33,209 nt of DNA from JBARCX01 sp049794535 (GCA_049794535.1 JBARCX010000298.1:1-33209); one strand, 5' to 3'. Shown: positions 7,209 through 15,545, counted from the first letter of the stretch. Numbers and translations: made by a program. The notes: a model not told the origin generated them from the letters alone.

Positions 7209-9188
7209 TCAGGCTTCCAGATTCGCATAAAGCTCGAGCCATTCGGCTTCGAGTGTTTCCTTCTCACGACGCAGCTCGGTCTGTCGCTGTCCCAGCTTCA
7301 TCATTTCAGTGGTGGCGCCGTTGTAGATTTTCGGGTCGGCAAGACTGGCCTCCAACCCTGTCAGCTCGCTATCAATGGCGGCCATACGCGTCTCGACCTT
7401 CTTCACGCGCTGGCGTGCGCCCTTCTCGTTTTCGCGCTGAGTGGCCGCATTGCGGCGGCGCTCTTCGGGCGTCTCGATGGGTGCTGCCGGCTTTTCTTCA
7501 GCCGCTGCCTTGGCCTTTTTGCCAGCCTTTTTATTGGCGGCACCACGGCTGCGTAGCCATTTTGCATAGTCGTCGAGATCGCCATCGAACGACTCGACTT
7601 TGCCATCGGCCACGCGCCAGAAGCTGTCTGAAACCATGCCGAGCAAGTGGCGATCGTGCGATACCAGCACCAACGCGCCGTCGAAATCGGCAAGCGCGTC
7701 GGCCAAGGCTTCGCGCATGTCCAAATCCAAATGGTTGGTCGGCTCATCGAGCAGCAACAGATTGGGTTTGTCCCAAGCGATCAGCGCCAGCGCGAGTCGT
7801 GCGCGCTCGCCACCGGAGAAGCCACTAACTGATTCAAAAGCGCGATCACCGGCGAAATTCCAGCCGCCAAGGAAATCACGCAACACCTGCGCGGCAACAC
7901 CCGGCGCCTTGTCTTGCAGATGGTCGAAAGGACTGTAGCCCTCATGCAGGCTCTCCACGGTGTGCTGCGCGAAGTAGCCGATCTTCAGATCCTTATGCGC
8001 CTTGCGCTCGCCCAACAGCGGCGTGAGTTCACCCACCATCGTTTTGACCAGGGTGGATTTACCGGCACCGTTCGGGCCCAACAAGCCAATGCGCTCGCCT
8101 GCTTCGAGCCGGAAGCGCACGTCCTCCAGAATGATGTGTGCTTCGCCAGTGGGAGACGCCACGACTTTATCGTCGGCATGCTGGGGAGCTGCATCTTCAT
8201 CACTGTCGACAGAACCGACCGGATAGCCTGCGGTGATCTCCTCCAACTGCAGCATCGAATCGGGCAACCGATCAGGCTTGGCAAACTGGAAATGGAATGG
8301 ACGCTCTGCACGCACCGCCTCGGTGCCGGCCATCTTCTCCAGGCGTTTGACGCGTGACTGCGCCTGCTTGGCCTTGCTGGCCTTGGCCTTGAAGCGGTCG
8401 ACGAAGGATTGCAGGTGCGCGCGCTCGGCCTGCTCGCGCTCGTGCGCAATCTGCTGCTGACGCAATTGCTCGGCGCGCAGACGTTCGAACGCGCTGTAGT
8501 TACCGGTGTAGAGCTTGCCGCCGCCATCGTTGAGATGCAGCGTATGCGTGATCACGCCGTCGAGGAATTCGCGGTCATGCGAGATCACCAGCATGGTGCC
8601 CTGGTAGCGGCGCAACCATTCTTCGAGCCACAGCACGGCATCCAGATCCAAATGGTTGGTGGGCTCATCGAGCAGCAGCAGCTCGGACGGAGCCATCAAC
8701 GCGCGGGCTAGGTTCAAACGCACGCGCCAACCACCGGAGAACTCCTTCACGGCGCGTTCGTGGGTATCTGGGGTAAACCCGAGACCATGCAACAGTCGCC
8801 CGGCGCGGGCGCGGGCGTCGTAGCCATTCAGCTCTTCGATGCGGTGATGCGCACGCGCCATCGCTTCGGTATCGCCGCGCTCCTGGGCATCGGCTTCGTC
8901 ACGTAATGCGATGGCCAGTTCCACATCGCCACCCATCACGTAATCGATGGCAGGGTCTGGCAGCGCCGGGGTTTCCTGCTCCACCGAGGCCAGTCGCAGC
9001 TTGGACGGCAGGTCCAAATCGCCGGCATCGGCCTCGATCTTGCCCTGCAAAGCCGCAAACAGACTGGATTTTCCACAGCCATTGCGGCCGACCACGCCCA
9101 GGCGCCAGCCCGTCTGGATCACCAGGTCGATATCGGAAAGCAGCAAACGGCTGCCGCGGCGCAGAGCAAAGTGGCGGAACGCAATCAT
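7209..9188 (-). CDS. yheS: ABC-F family ATPase, YheS type
   Basis: A 659-residue soluble protein with two ABC ATPase domains and no membrane helices. ABC1 has GRNGCGKS (K40), FSGGWRVRLNLARAL and LLLLDEPTNHLD; ABC2 has GPNGAGKS (K377), FSGGERARLALALIA and a second LLLLDEPTNHLD. The linker is rich in charged residues (the P-site tRNA interaction motif region), and the last 100 residues form a Lys/Glu-rich coiled coil after an Ala/Lys-rich hinge. ABC-F proteins bind the ribosomal E site and relieve stalled or slow translation. The order and sequence of motifs follow E. coli YheS (637 residues), including NQETPALP-like VEQETPALP. The ATG at 9188 gives the family start MIAFRHFALRRG; upstream in-frame codons at up to 9218 are less likely. 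Confidence 0.93.
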   Translation of the reverse strand: MIAFRHFALRRGSRLLLSDIDLVIQTGWRLGVVGRNGCGKSSLFAALQGKIEADAGDLDLPSKLRLASVEQETPALPDPAIDYVMGGDVELAIALRDEADAQERGDTEAMARAHHRIEELNGYDARARAGRLLHGLGFTPDTHERAVKEFSGGWRVRLNLARALMAPSELLLLDEPTNHLDLDAVLWLEEWLRRYQGTMLVISHDREFLDGVITHTLHLNDGGGKLYTGNYSAFERLRAEQLRQQQIAHEREQAERAHLQSFVDRFKAKASKAKQAQSRVKRLEKMAGTEAVRAERPFHFQFAKPDRLPDSMLQLEEITAGYPVGSVDSDEDAAPQHADDKVVASPTGEAHIILEDVRFRLEAGERIGLLGPNGAGKSTLVKTMVGELTPLLGERKAHKDLKIGYFAQHTVESLHEGYSPFDHLQDKAPGVAAQVLRDFLGGWNFAGDRAFESVSGFSGGERARLALALIAWDKPNLLLLDEPTNHLDLDMREALADALADFDGALVLVSHDRHLLGMVSDSFWRVADGKVESFDGDLDDYAKWLRSRGAANKKAGKKAKAAAEEKPAAPIETPEERRRNAATQRENEKGARQRVKKVETRMAAIDSELTGLEASLADPKIYNGATTEMMKLGQRQTELRREKETLEAEWLELYANLEA

Positions 9189-9336
9189 GAGGGAGTCATA
9201 CTCGATCCGGGCGACCAATCACCCGCAGCCGCACATGATAACGGCTCTGTACGTCACATCTGTCGCAACTGCTCGTGGATTAGCGTAAACAGTTCTGATA
9301 CAAACACGCCGCAACGCCTTGAGCGGAGAGGGGACC

Positions 9337-9681
9337 ATGTTCAAGTACAGATTCAGCCTGCCTTTGATGGCATTGGTAGCTTTGGGCGCAAGCATGGCCG
9401 TGCCGGGGACAGCACGCGCCGAGTCCTTGCTGGTAAACCGCGTGCAACAGGAAAACGGCATGAACATGCCGACGCGCGGCATGAGCATGGATCAGGTCGC
9501 CAAGCAGTACGGCGCGCCGCTGCGCAAGCTCACGCCACGCGGTGGCGATACGGCGAAGCATCCCGTGATCAACCGCTGGGAATACTCGAATTTCATCGTG
9601 TACTTCCAGGGCAGCCATGTGATCCACGCCGTGCTCAACACGCCGGCAGGCAACAACGCCAACCCGACTGCCGCAAACTGA
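9337..9681 (+). CDS. Small exported protein of unknown function
   Basis: A 114-residue protein with a clear Sec signal peptide: basic start MFKYR, hydrophobic core LPLMALVALGASMAV, and likely cleavage at ARA|ES near residue 28. The mature part of about 86 residues contains GMSMDQVAKQYGAP and RWEYSNFIVYFQGSHVIHAV, a pattern resembling small periplasmic BamE/SmpA-like folds (a Gly-x3-5-Val helix, then beta strands), but I cannot assign it to that family. The ATG at 9337 is supported by GGAGAGG just upstream; a TTG at 9319 is an alternative without support. It is divergent from yheS and precedes aguA by about 150 nt. No catalytic residues are evident. Confidence 0.8.
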   Translation: MFKYRFSLPLMALVALGASMAVPGTARAESLLVNRVQQENGMNMPTRGMSMDQVAKQYGAPLRKLTPRGGDTAKHPVINRWEYSNFIVYFQGSHVIHAVLNTPAGNNANPTAAN

Positions 9682-9832
9682 CGCAAACCGCTTTTGAAGC
9701 GGCCCGGAGCATTCCGGGTCGCTTCGTCGTGTGCGGGTAACGCAAGCCATCGTACAATTTCCCGCTTCTACCTATTGTGTTGCGCACGCCGCCCGTCCGG
9801 CACGCAGCCTCCATGGCACGGGAGCCGCCACG

Positions 9833-10885
9833 ATGACCGATACCACCCTGCGCCTGCCGGCGGAATGGGAACCCCAGGCTGCGGTGTTGATTGCCTGGCC
9901 ACACGCCTACACCGATTGGGCCGAGCGGCTGGCTGAGGTGGAAACCACCTATGTGGCACTGGCTGCCGCGGTCGTGCGCTTCGAGAAACTCATCATTGTG
10001 GTGGCCGATAGCTTCGTGCGTGCGCACGCCGAAAACCTGCTGCGCCAAGCCGGCGTGGACTTCAGCCGTATTCGCTTCGTCGAACTGCCCTACGACGACA
10101 CCTGGCTGCGCGACTCGGGCCCGATCACGCTCAAGGCTGGCGACGACCGCTTTCAGCTCACCGATTTCCACTTCACCGGCTGGGGTGGCAAGTTCGGCGC
10201 CGAGCAGGATGACGTGCTGATCGCCGGCCTGGTCGAATCCGGTGTCTTCGGCAACGCCTCGCACAAGCGCATCGACTGGGCACTGGAAGGTGGCGGCATC
10301 GAGAGCGATGGCAACGGCACCGTGCTGACCACCTGGCGCTGCCTTGTACAGCGTCACCCGGAGCAGAGTCGCGAAGAGATGAGCGCCATCCTGCGTGACA
10401 GCCTGCATGCCGCACGCGTGCTGTGGCTGGACTACGGCTACCTCGAAGGTGACGACACCGACGCACACATCGACACGCTGGCCCGCTTCGCACCGGGTGA
10501 GCGCATCGTGTTCCAGGCTTGCGATGATGTCAGCGATCCGCATCACGACGAGCTGCAGCGCATGGGTGCCGAGCTGGCTGCACTGCGCACCACCGATGGT
10601 CGCCCCTATGCCTTGCATCCATTGCCGTGGGCACAACCCATCGTGGATGAGGGGCGCCGTCTTGCCGCGTCGTATGCGAACTACCTGATCGTCAACGGCG
10701 CGGTACTGGTGCCCGCCTACGGCGATAAAGCCGACGATGAAGCAGCACGCATCATTGGCACCGCCCATCCCGGTCGCGAGGTCGTGCAGGTACCCTGCCG
10801 CCCGCTGATCTGGCAGAACGGCAGCCTGCACTGCATCACCATGCAGTTACCGGCAGGCCTGATTGATTCCAACCAGCCCGGCTGA
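9833..10885 (+). CDS. aguA: Agmatine deiminase
   Basis: A 350-residue cytosolic hydrolase of the guanidino-modifying (peptidyl-arginine deiminase-like) family that converts agmatine to N-carbamoylputrescine and ammonia. Visible family motifs are AAVLIAWPH near the N-terminus, YDDTWLRDSGP, EGGGIE, HIDTLARF (the catalytic-type His), and the nucleophile cysteine in SLHCITMQLP (C334). The length fits bacterial AguA. The ATG at 9833 is preceded by GGGAG with an 8-nt spacer; the frame is open further upstream but those residues do not belong to the family. With aguB 1.5 kb downstream it gives a two-step route from agmatine to putrescine. The AraC-type gene starts 10 nt after its stop, so they may be co-transcribed. 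Confidence 0.96.
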   Translation: MTDTTLRLPAEWEPQAAVLIAWPHAYTDWAERLAEVETTYVALAAAVVRFEKLIIVVADSFVRAHAENLLRQAGVDFSRIRFVELPYDDTWLRDSGPITLKAGDDRFQLTDFHFTGWGGKFGAEQDDVLIAGLVESGVFGNASHKRIDWALEGGGIESDGNGTVLTTWRCLVQRHPEQSREEMSAILRDSLHAARVLWLDYGYLEGDDTDAHIDTLARFAPGERIVFQACDDVSDPHHDELQRMGAELAALRTTDGRPYALHPLPWAQPIVDEGRRLAASYANYLIVNGAVLVPAYGDKADDEAARIIGTAHPGREVVQVPCRPLIWQNGSLHCITMQLPAGLIDSNQPG

Positions 10886-10895
10886 GTAGCACCGC

Positions 10896-11648
10896 TTGCC
10901 GATCGCACGGATTGAGATTTTCGCGCGGCGCCATCAGCGCATTGTCGCGGCGCCGTTTGCCGAATATTCGGTGATCCAGGTGCGTGCTGGACGCAAACGT
11001 ATTACCGATAGCGCCGGCGTCACTGAGATAGACGCCGGCGGCTATTTCGCAGTAGCCCCCGGCAGCTTGCTGCATGTGGAAAACCTGCCTGCGGACGACG
11101 GCCCTTATCGTGCCGTTTGTCTGTGCATCACACGCGATCAACTCGGCGAGCACACCCGCGCCACCGACGAAGCTAGCCGTTCGTGGGCCGTACTGCCGCC
11201 GCAGACCTCCCTCGCCCAAGCCTTCGCACACGCCGAACAAGGTCTCACCGAGGGCCTAGCCGAGCCCTTGCTGCGACACCGTGTTGCAGAATTGCTCACC
11301 GCCGTCGCGCTGGCTGGCTTTCGGCCTCAGCTCGAACACAGCCAACGCATCAGCGAACGTGTACGTCTGCTGTTGAACACGCGCCCCGACTACGAATGGC
11401 GTACCGATGAAGTGGCTCGCCAGCTGGCAGTCAGCCCCGCCACGTTGCGGCGCCGGCTCGCGGAGGAGCAAAGCGGCTTTCGTGAAGTGCTGGAAGAGGT
11501 ACGGCTTACGCATGGCTTGGCCCTGGTGCAAGGAACGACCAAGCCCATGAAGCGAGTTGCAGCCGAATGCGGCTACGCCTCGCCCTCACGTTTTACGGCA
11601 CGCTTTCGCGAACGCTTCGGCAGTACGCCTTCGGAACTGCGAGGCTGA
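10896..11648 (+). CDS. AraC-family transcriptional regulator
   Basis: A 250-residue regulator with an N-terminal cupin-like sensing domain (about 1-100) and a C-terminal AraC double helix-turn-helix (about 150-248). The DNA-binding part shows VARQLAVSPATLRRRLAEE, then VRLTHGLALVQG, then the signature VAAECGYASPSRFTARFRER followed by FGSTPSELRG. The start is uncertain: a TAG at 10887-10889 closes the frame upstream and only a TTG at 10896 fits before the first conserved residues, with a weak GAG about 10 nt before. It lies directly downstream of aguA and between aguA and aguB, so a role in agmatine/putrescine gene control is possible but not shown by the sequence. No operator was identified. 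Confidence 0.88.
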   Translation: MPIARIEIFARRHQRIVAAPFAEYSVIQVRAGRKRITDSAGVTEIDAGGYFAVAPGSLLHVENLPADDGPYRAVCLCITRDQLGEHTRATDEASRSWAVLPPQTSLAQAFAHAEQGLTEGLAEPLLRHRVAELLTAVALAGFRPQLEHSQRISERVRLLLNTRPDYEWRTDEVARQLAVSPATLRRRLAEEQSGFREVLEEVRLTHGLALVQGTTKPMKRVAAECGYASPSRFTARFRERFGSTPSELRG

Positions 11649-11671
11649 GCCCGCCCCACAGGGCCGCCTCA

Positions 11672-11740
11672 ATAGAGCCTGCTTTAATTGAGCCCGCCTC
11701 ATTTGAGCCCTCTCTGTGAGCCCGCTCTAAATTGAGCAAA
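11672..11740. repeat. Degenerate 15-bp tandem repeats between araC-type gene and PEBP gene
   Basis: Successive units of about 15 bp share the core TTGAGCCC: ATAGAGCCTGCTTTA (11672), ATTGAGCCCGCCTCA (11687), TTTGAGCCCTCTCTG (11702), TGAGCCCGCTCTAA (11717), and ATTGAGCAAA (11731); a further CTGAGCCCGCC occurs at 11645. The array begins just after the regulator stop and ends about 90 nt before the PEBP start. On the minus strand the period is in frame and would read as repeated AGSI-type pentapeptides, but I see no supported gene there. It may be slipped-strand expansion or a set of protein-binding sites. Confidence 0.65.
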
Positions 11741-11827
11741 TCGAGCCAGCATTCGCGCGTTTGGGGACAATCAGCAACGGCATACCGCCGCATCATGCAG
11801 CCTCATCCCCCGCTGGAGCTCCATGTC

Positions 11828-12352
11828 ATGTTGCGTAGTCTCGCCCTCATCGCTGCCCTCGCCTTTTCCGTGAATGCAGCGGCGACCGATTTCCAAGTAC
11901 AAGTGGACGGCGACGGTAGCCGGCTGCCACAGCGCACCAGCTTCAACGGCTTCGGCTGCACCGGCCAGAATCTCGCACCTGCCGTCCATTGGCAGGGTGC
12001 CCCCGCCAACACGCACAGCTTCGTACTCACCGTTTACGATCCCGACGCACCAACCGGCAGCGGCTGGTGGCATTGGGTAGTGATCAACTTGCCGGCTACC
12101 ACGCATGAGTTGCCTGCCGGCGGCAACCTGCCCACTGGCGCCCACGCCGTACGCAATGACTACGGCCAAGCAGCCTGGGGCGGCCCCTGCCCGCCAGTTG
12201 GCGATGCGCCACATCATTATGTGTTTACGGTCTACGCCCTCGATGTGCCAGCTCTGGATATTCCTGCTGACGCATCGGCAGCCCTGGCCGGGTTTGCCAT
12301 GCATGGCCATGTACTTGGCAAGGCACAAAGCGTGCTTACTTTCGGGCGTTGA
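11828..12352 (+). CDS. Periplasmic YbhB/YbcL-type PEBP family protein
   Basis: A 174-residue protein of the phosphatidylethanolamine-binding (Raf kinase inhibitor-like) family. From the ATG at 11828 it starts with a signal peptide (MLRSLALIAALAFSVNAAA, about 20 residues), so it is probably periplasmic like E. coli YbcL. Family motifs are present: NLAPAVHWQGAP, TVYDPDAPTGSGWWHWVV (the DPDxP...H ligand-site motif), and GWGGPCPP-like AWGGPCPP followed by HHYVFTVYALD. GGAG 9 nt upstream supports this start over an in-frame codon at 11732. The biochemical role of bacterial PEBP proteins is mostly unknown. Its position between aguA and aguB is unusual, and nothing in it points to polyamines. Confidence 0.92.
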   Translation: MLRSLALIAALAFSVNAAATDFQVQVDGDGSRLPQRTSFNGFGCTGQNLAPAVHWQGAPANTHSFVLTVYDPDAPTGSGWWHWVVINLPATTHELPAGGNLPTGAHAVRNDYGQAAWGGPCPPVGDAPHHYVFTVYALDVPALDIPADASAALAGFAMHGHVLGKAQSVLTFGR

Positions 12353-12393
12353 TCTACTTCATGCGGGTCGCGTTACTGATGCCTTCGCTACAC

Positions 12394-12410
12394 TATGGCC
12401 TTTCGCCATA
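12394..12410 (+). other. Small hairpin in the leader of aguB
   Basis: TATGGC (12394-12399) and GCCATA (12405-12410) form a perfect 6-bp inverted repeat around CTTTC. It ends 17 nt before the aguB start, so it could be the last structure before the ribosome site or an operator half. There is no following T-run. Support is limited to symmetry. Confidence 0.3.
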
Positions 12411-12427
12411 AGCGTTAGGCCTCACTT

Positions 12428-13318
12428 ATGACCCGCAAGACTCTTAAGGTCGCGCTGCTGCAGGAAACTGACCGCGGCAGCCGCGATGCCAACCTCGACG
12501 CCATCGAAGCCGGCCTGCGTGAAGCTGCCGCTGCCGGCGTCGAACTGGTGGTGCTGCAGGAGCTACACAACGGCCCGTACTTTTGCCAACACGAGTCGGT
12601 GGATCTGTTTGACCTCGCCGAGACAATTCCCGGCCCCAGCACCGCACGTATCGGTAAGCTGGCTGAAGAATTGAAGCTGGTGGTGGTCGCCTCGCTGTTC
12701 GAGAAGCGTGCCGCCGGGCTGTACCACAACACGGCCGTGGTGTTCGATCGCTCGGCAGTGATCGCCGGCAAGTACCGCAAGATGCATATCCCGGACGATC
12801 CAGCGTTCTATGAGAAGTTCTACTTCACACCGGGCGACCTTGGCTTTGATCCCATTGATACATCTGTCGGCCGACTGGGCGTGCTGGTGTGCTGGGACCA
12901 GTGGTACCCGGAAGCTGCACGCTTGATGGCGCTGGCCGGTGCTGAATTGCTGCTCTATCCCACCGCCATCGGTTGGGACCCGAACGATGCGCAAGCCGAG
13001 AAGGATCGCCAACGCGAGGCATGGGTCACCGTGCAGCGCGGTCACGCGGTCGCCAATGGCCTGCCGTTGTTGTCGTGCAATCGCACCGGTTACGAGGCTG
13101 ACCCGTCAGGCGTTGGCGCAGGCATCCAATTCTGGGGTACCAGTTTCGTCGCCGGGCCGCAGGGTGAATTCCTCGCCAAGGCCGGTACCGAGCAACGCGA
13201 ACTGCTGGTGACCGAGATTGATATGCAGCGCAGCGAGCACGTGCGACGCATTTGGCCGTTTTTGCGCGATCGCCGCATCGACGCTTACGCTGACCTACTC
13301 AAGCGCTTCCGAGATTGA
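12428..13318 (+). CDS. aguB: N-carbamoylputrescine amidase
   Basis: A 296-residue nitrilase-superfamily enzyme that hydrolyses N-carbamoylputrescine to putrescine, CO2 and ammonia in the cytoplasm. The catalytic triad of the superfamily is visible: Glu45 in VVLQELHNGPYF, Lys118 in GKYRKMHIPDD, and Cys155 in GVLVCWDQWYPEAAR. The strings GPYFCQ, FYEKFYFTPGD and WVTVQRGHAVAN are typical of AguB rather than general amidases, and the length matches. The ATG at 12428 gives MTRKTLKVALLQ, the usual short N-terminus, but only a weak ribosome site precedes it. It pairs functionally with aguA although two genes lie between them. Confidence 0.96.
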   Translation: MTRKTLKVALLQETDRGSRDANLDAIEAGLREAAAAGVELVVLQELHNGPYFCQHESVDLFDLAETIPGPSTARIGKLAEELKLVVVASLFEKRAAGLYHNTAVVFDRSAVIAGKYRKMHIPDDPAFYEKFYFTPGDLGFDPIDTSVGRLGVLVCWDQWYPEAARLMALAGAELLLYPTAIGWDPNDAQAEKDRQREAWVTVQRGHAVANGLPLLSCNRTGYEADPSGVGAGIQFWGTSFVAGPQGEFLAKAGTEQRELLVTEIDMQRSEHVRRIWPFLRDRRIDAYADLLKRFRD

Positions 13319-13419
13319 GACCCCGCTTGCGACATATTGAATACTTGCCCTTGCCACGCTTGTACGGCGGCGCGGCCATCCCCATGCAGGGACTTCACCT
13401 TGAACGGCACGCTTGACGC

Positions 13420-14649
13420 ATGAGTCTGGAAACTGACCTCCCTTTGCCGCCTGCTCTGCAGGATCAACCGATCGAACGCGTGCAGCGCGACGGCGTGGAA
13501 TATGTCGTGCTGGGCACCGCACACGTTTCGCGCAGCAGCATGGAGGCGGTCGAGGCGATATTGGCGCTGGAGCACTTTGATGCCGTGGCCGTTGAGCTGT
13601 GCGAGAGCCGCGCGCAGGGCATGCGCGATCCCGAAGCGTTCAAGCAGATGGATCTGTTTCAGGTGATCCGCCAGGGCAAGGCCGGCATGGTAGCGGCCAG
13701 TCTGGTGTTGTCGTCGTTCCAAAAGCGACTGGCCGACCAATACGGTATCCAGCCCGGTGCTGAAATGAAGGCGGCGATGGATGGTGCCGAGCAGCGCGGC
13801 CTGCCGCTATGGCTGGTGGATCGCGAGGTAGGCACCACACTGAAGCGTGCTTGGCACAGTGTGGGCTTCTGGCAGCGCTTTGGTCTACTCGGCGGACTGC
13901 TCGCCAGCGTGTTCGAGCGTGAGAACATCGACGAGCAGGAGATCGAAAAACTCAAGCAAGGCGACATGCTAGAGAGCGCCTTCAGCGAATTCGCCAGCGA
14001 ATCGGAACCGCTCTATCGCAGCCTGATTGCCGAACGCGATGCGTTCATGACGGCACGCTTGCGCGAAGAAGCGGCACGCTCGCACACATCCGAGCCACGG
14101 CGCGTATTGGTAGTGATTGGTGCCGGCCATCTGAAAGGCCTGTGCGAACTGCTGCACACGCAACAGGATGATCCTGCCACCAAGGTCGCTGAGCTCGCAC
14201 AGACACCACCCAAAGCGCAGTGGCCTAAGTGGCTGGCTGTCGGCTTGGTGCTGCTGGTGTTCGCTGCGATTGGCTACGCCTTTCATCGCAATGCGGCATT
14301 AGGTGCTCAAGCGCTGCGTGACTGGGTGCTGTTCACCGGTGGTTTCGCGGCACTAGGCGCGGTGGCTGCCCGCGCGCATCCGGTGAGCATTCTCGCGGCG
14401 TTTATCGCAGCGCCGATCAAACCGTTCCGCCCCGGCATACCGGCAGGCGGCATCAGTGCCATGGCAGAAGCATGGGTGCGCCGCCCGCGCGTCGCCGATT
14501 TCGAATCGCTGCGCGACGATATCGTGCACTGGAGCGGCTGGTGGAAGAACCGTGTGGCGCGCACGCTACTCAACTTCTTCCTGGTCAGCCTGGGCACCAT
14601 CATTGGCGAATACAGTGCTGGCATCCACATCTTCAGAAGCCTGTTTTGA
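13420..14649 (+). CDS. TraB/PrgY-family membrane protein
   Basis: A 409-residue protein of the TraB (pheromone shutdown) family. The N-terminal half is a soluble domain with the family motifs VVLGTAHVSRSS (about 30-40), VAVELCESR (E59) and, near residue 232, VVIGAGHLKGL; these conserved Glu/His residues suggest a metalloprotease-like TIKI/GumN fold. The C-terminal part has several membrane helices (about 267-285, 302-340 and 383-405). Enterococcal TraB/PrgY reduces pheromone activity; the role in proteobacteria is not known. It starts about 100 nt after aguB in the same direction with only a weak ribosome site, so co-transcription is possible but no functional link is evident. Confidence 0.9.
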   Translation: MSLETDLPLPPALQDQPIERVQRDGVEYVVLGTAHVSRSSMEAVEAILALEHFDAVAVELCESRAQGMRDPEAFKQMDLFQVIRQGKAGMVAASLVLSSFQKRLADQYGIQPGAEMKAAMDGAEQRGLPLWLVDREVGTTLKRAWHSVGFWQRFGLLGGLLASVFERENIDEQEIEKLKQGDMLESAFSEFASESEPLYRSLIAERDAFMTARLREEAARSHTSEPRRVLVVIGAGHLKGLCELLHTQQDDPATKVAELAQTPPKAQWPKWLAVGLVLLVFAAIGYAFHRNAALGAQALRDWVLFTGGFAALGAVAARAHPVSILAAFIAAPIKPFRPGIPAGGISAMAEAWVRRPRVADFESLRDDIVHWSGWWKNRVARTLLNFFLVSLGTIIGEYSAGIHIFRSLF

Positions 14650-14677
14650 TGCCACCTGAGGCCCACATGAGGCCCTG

Positions 14678-14707
14678 TTGTTACGGCTCGCGCGCAACGT
14701 CTATACT
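14678..14707 (+). promoter_or_regulatory. Candidate sigma-70 promoter for the cytochrome pair
   Basis: A -35-like TTGTTA (14678-14683) and a -10-like TATACT (14702-14707) are separated by 18 nt. They lie 50 nt before the first cytochrome start, in the only sizable gap before it. The -10 matches the consensus at five of six positions; the -35 is weaker. Confidence 0.5.
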
Positions 14708-14756
14708 CCGGAGAATATCAATCCTGTAGCCGTCGGAACCGTGGGGAATCCTATCG

Positions 14757-15086
14757 ATGTCACGATTGCAATTGCTCGGCCTGGCTTCTATCGCTGCTTT
14801 TCTCGTTGTCGGTAATGCTTACGCTACAGGGGACAAGGCCAACGGGCGCAAGCTCGTCTATACCTGCAATGGTTGCCACGGCATCCCTGGTACGTCGAAC
14901 GCCTACCCGCAGTATCCGGTTCCCATGATTGCTGGGCAGAACGAGCAGTTCATCATCAGCGCGCTGCACGAGTATCAGAGCGGTGATCGCACCCATCCGA
15001 CCATGATGGCGCAGGCGCAGAGTTTGTCCGAGCAGAATATCGAGGACATCGCTGCCTACCTTTCCAGCATCACGCCCATCAAGTAA
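14757..15086 (+). CDS. Monohaem c-type cytochrome (c4/c5-like), first of a pair
   Basis: A 109-residue exported cytochrome. Residues 1-23 form a signal peptide ending NAYA|TGD. The haem c attachment motif is CNGCH (C37, C40, H41), and Met83 or Met84 in HPTMMAQAQ is the likely sixth ligand. The end SEQNIEDIAAYLSS is the usual C-terminal helix of cytochrome c4/c553-like domains. It carries electrons in the periplasm, probably to a terminal oxidase. The next gene, 22 nt downstream, encodes a clear paralogue with identical motif spacing, so this looks like a tandem duplication or a c4 whose two domains are separate genes. Confidence 0.92.
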   Translation: MSRLQLLGLASIAAFLVVGNAYATGDKANGRKLVYTCNGCHGIPGTSNAYPQYPVPMIAGQNEQFIISALHEYQSGDRTHPTMMAQAQSLSEQNIEDIAAYLSSITPIK

Positions 15087-15108
15087 TTCCGGACCTCAAG
15101 GATCCTGC

Positions 15109-15459
15109 ATGAACCGTGCGCTCACTTTGCTTTCGATCGGCGCTGTCCTGGCGTTTGCTTCCGCTCCACTACTAGCTAGCGGCGACGCAGCGAACGGCAA
15201 GACCAAGGCCGCCTCCTGCTTTGCCTGCCATGGCGCCGACGGCAATGCCGTTGATCCGCAGTACCCACGCCTTGCCGGCCAGTACAACGAGTACATCCAG
15301 CAGGCACTGCACGAATATAAGGATGGTCGCCGCAACAACCCGATCATGAAGGGGTTTGTCGCCACGCTGTCCGATCAGGATATTGAAGACGTCGCTGCTT
15401 ACTTCTCCAGCATGCCGACCAAGTTGGATACGCTCAAAGGGCATGTCCAGGGCGATTGA
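15109..15459 (+). CDS. Monohaem c-type cytochrome (c4/c5-like), second of a pair
   Basis: A 116-residue exported cytochrome with a signal peptide (1-23, LLA|SGD), haem motif CFACH (C37, C40, H41), a typical HGADGNA following it, and the probable axial Met80 in NPIMKGF. SDQDIEDVAAYFSSM mirrors the C-terminal helix of the upstream paralogue, and HEYKDGRR matches its HEYQSGDR. The start is set by AAGGATC before ATG 15109. The last 15 residues (KLDTLKGHVQGD region) extend beyond the partner. Both probably leave on one transcript, closed by the terminator at 15484-15509. Confidence 0.93.
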   Translation: MNRALTLLSIGAVLAFASAPLLASGDAANGKTKAASCFACHGADGNAVDPQYPRLAGQYNEYIQQALHEYKDGRRNNPIMKGFVATLSDQDIEDVAAYFSSMPTKLDTLKGHVQGD

Positions 15460-15483
15460 TAGCTGATGTAATCCCTCGACATG

Positions 15484-15509
15484 AAAAAGCCCGCTCCGGC
15501 GGGCTTTTT
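15484..15509. terminator. Bidirectional intrinsic terminator
   Basis: AAAAAGCCCGC (15484-15494) and GCGGGCTTTTT (15499-15509) pair perfectly around a TCCG loop, giving T-runs in both directions. It sits between the second cytochrome and the convergent nfuA gene and can serve both. Confidence 0.93.
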
Positions 15510-15545
15510 CGTTGATCCAATACTTACGCTTTGATTGACGAGCAC

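Noticed and set aside
9635..10831. 398-residue minus-strand frame opposite aguA
   Set aside because: It is fully antisense to aguA and its translation has no recognisable domain; aguA has all catalytic motifs.
11641..11670. GAGGC/GCCTC arms after the AraC-type gene as a terminator
   Set aside because: The stem is short and interrupted and there is no T-run; it is better described as the start of the repeat region.
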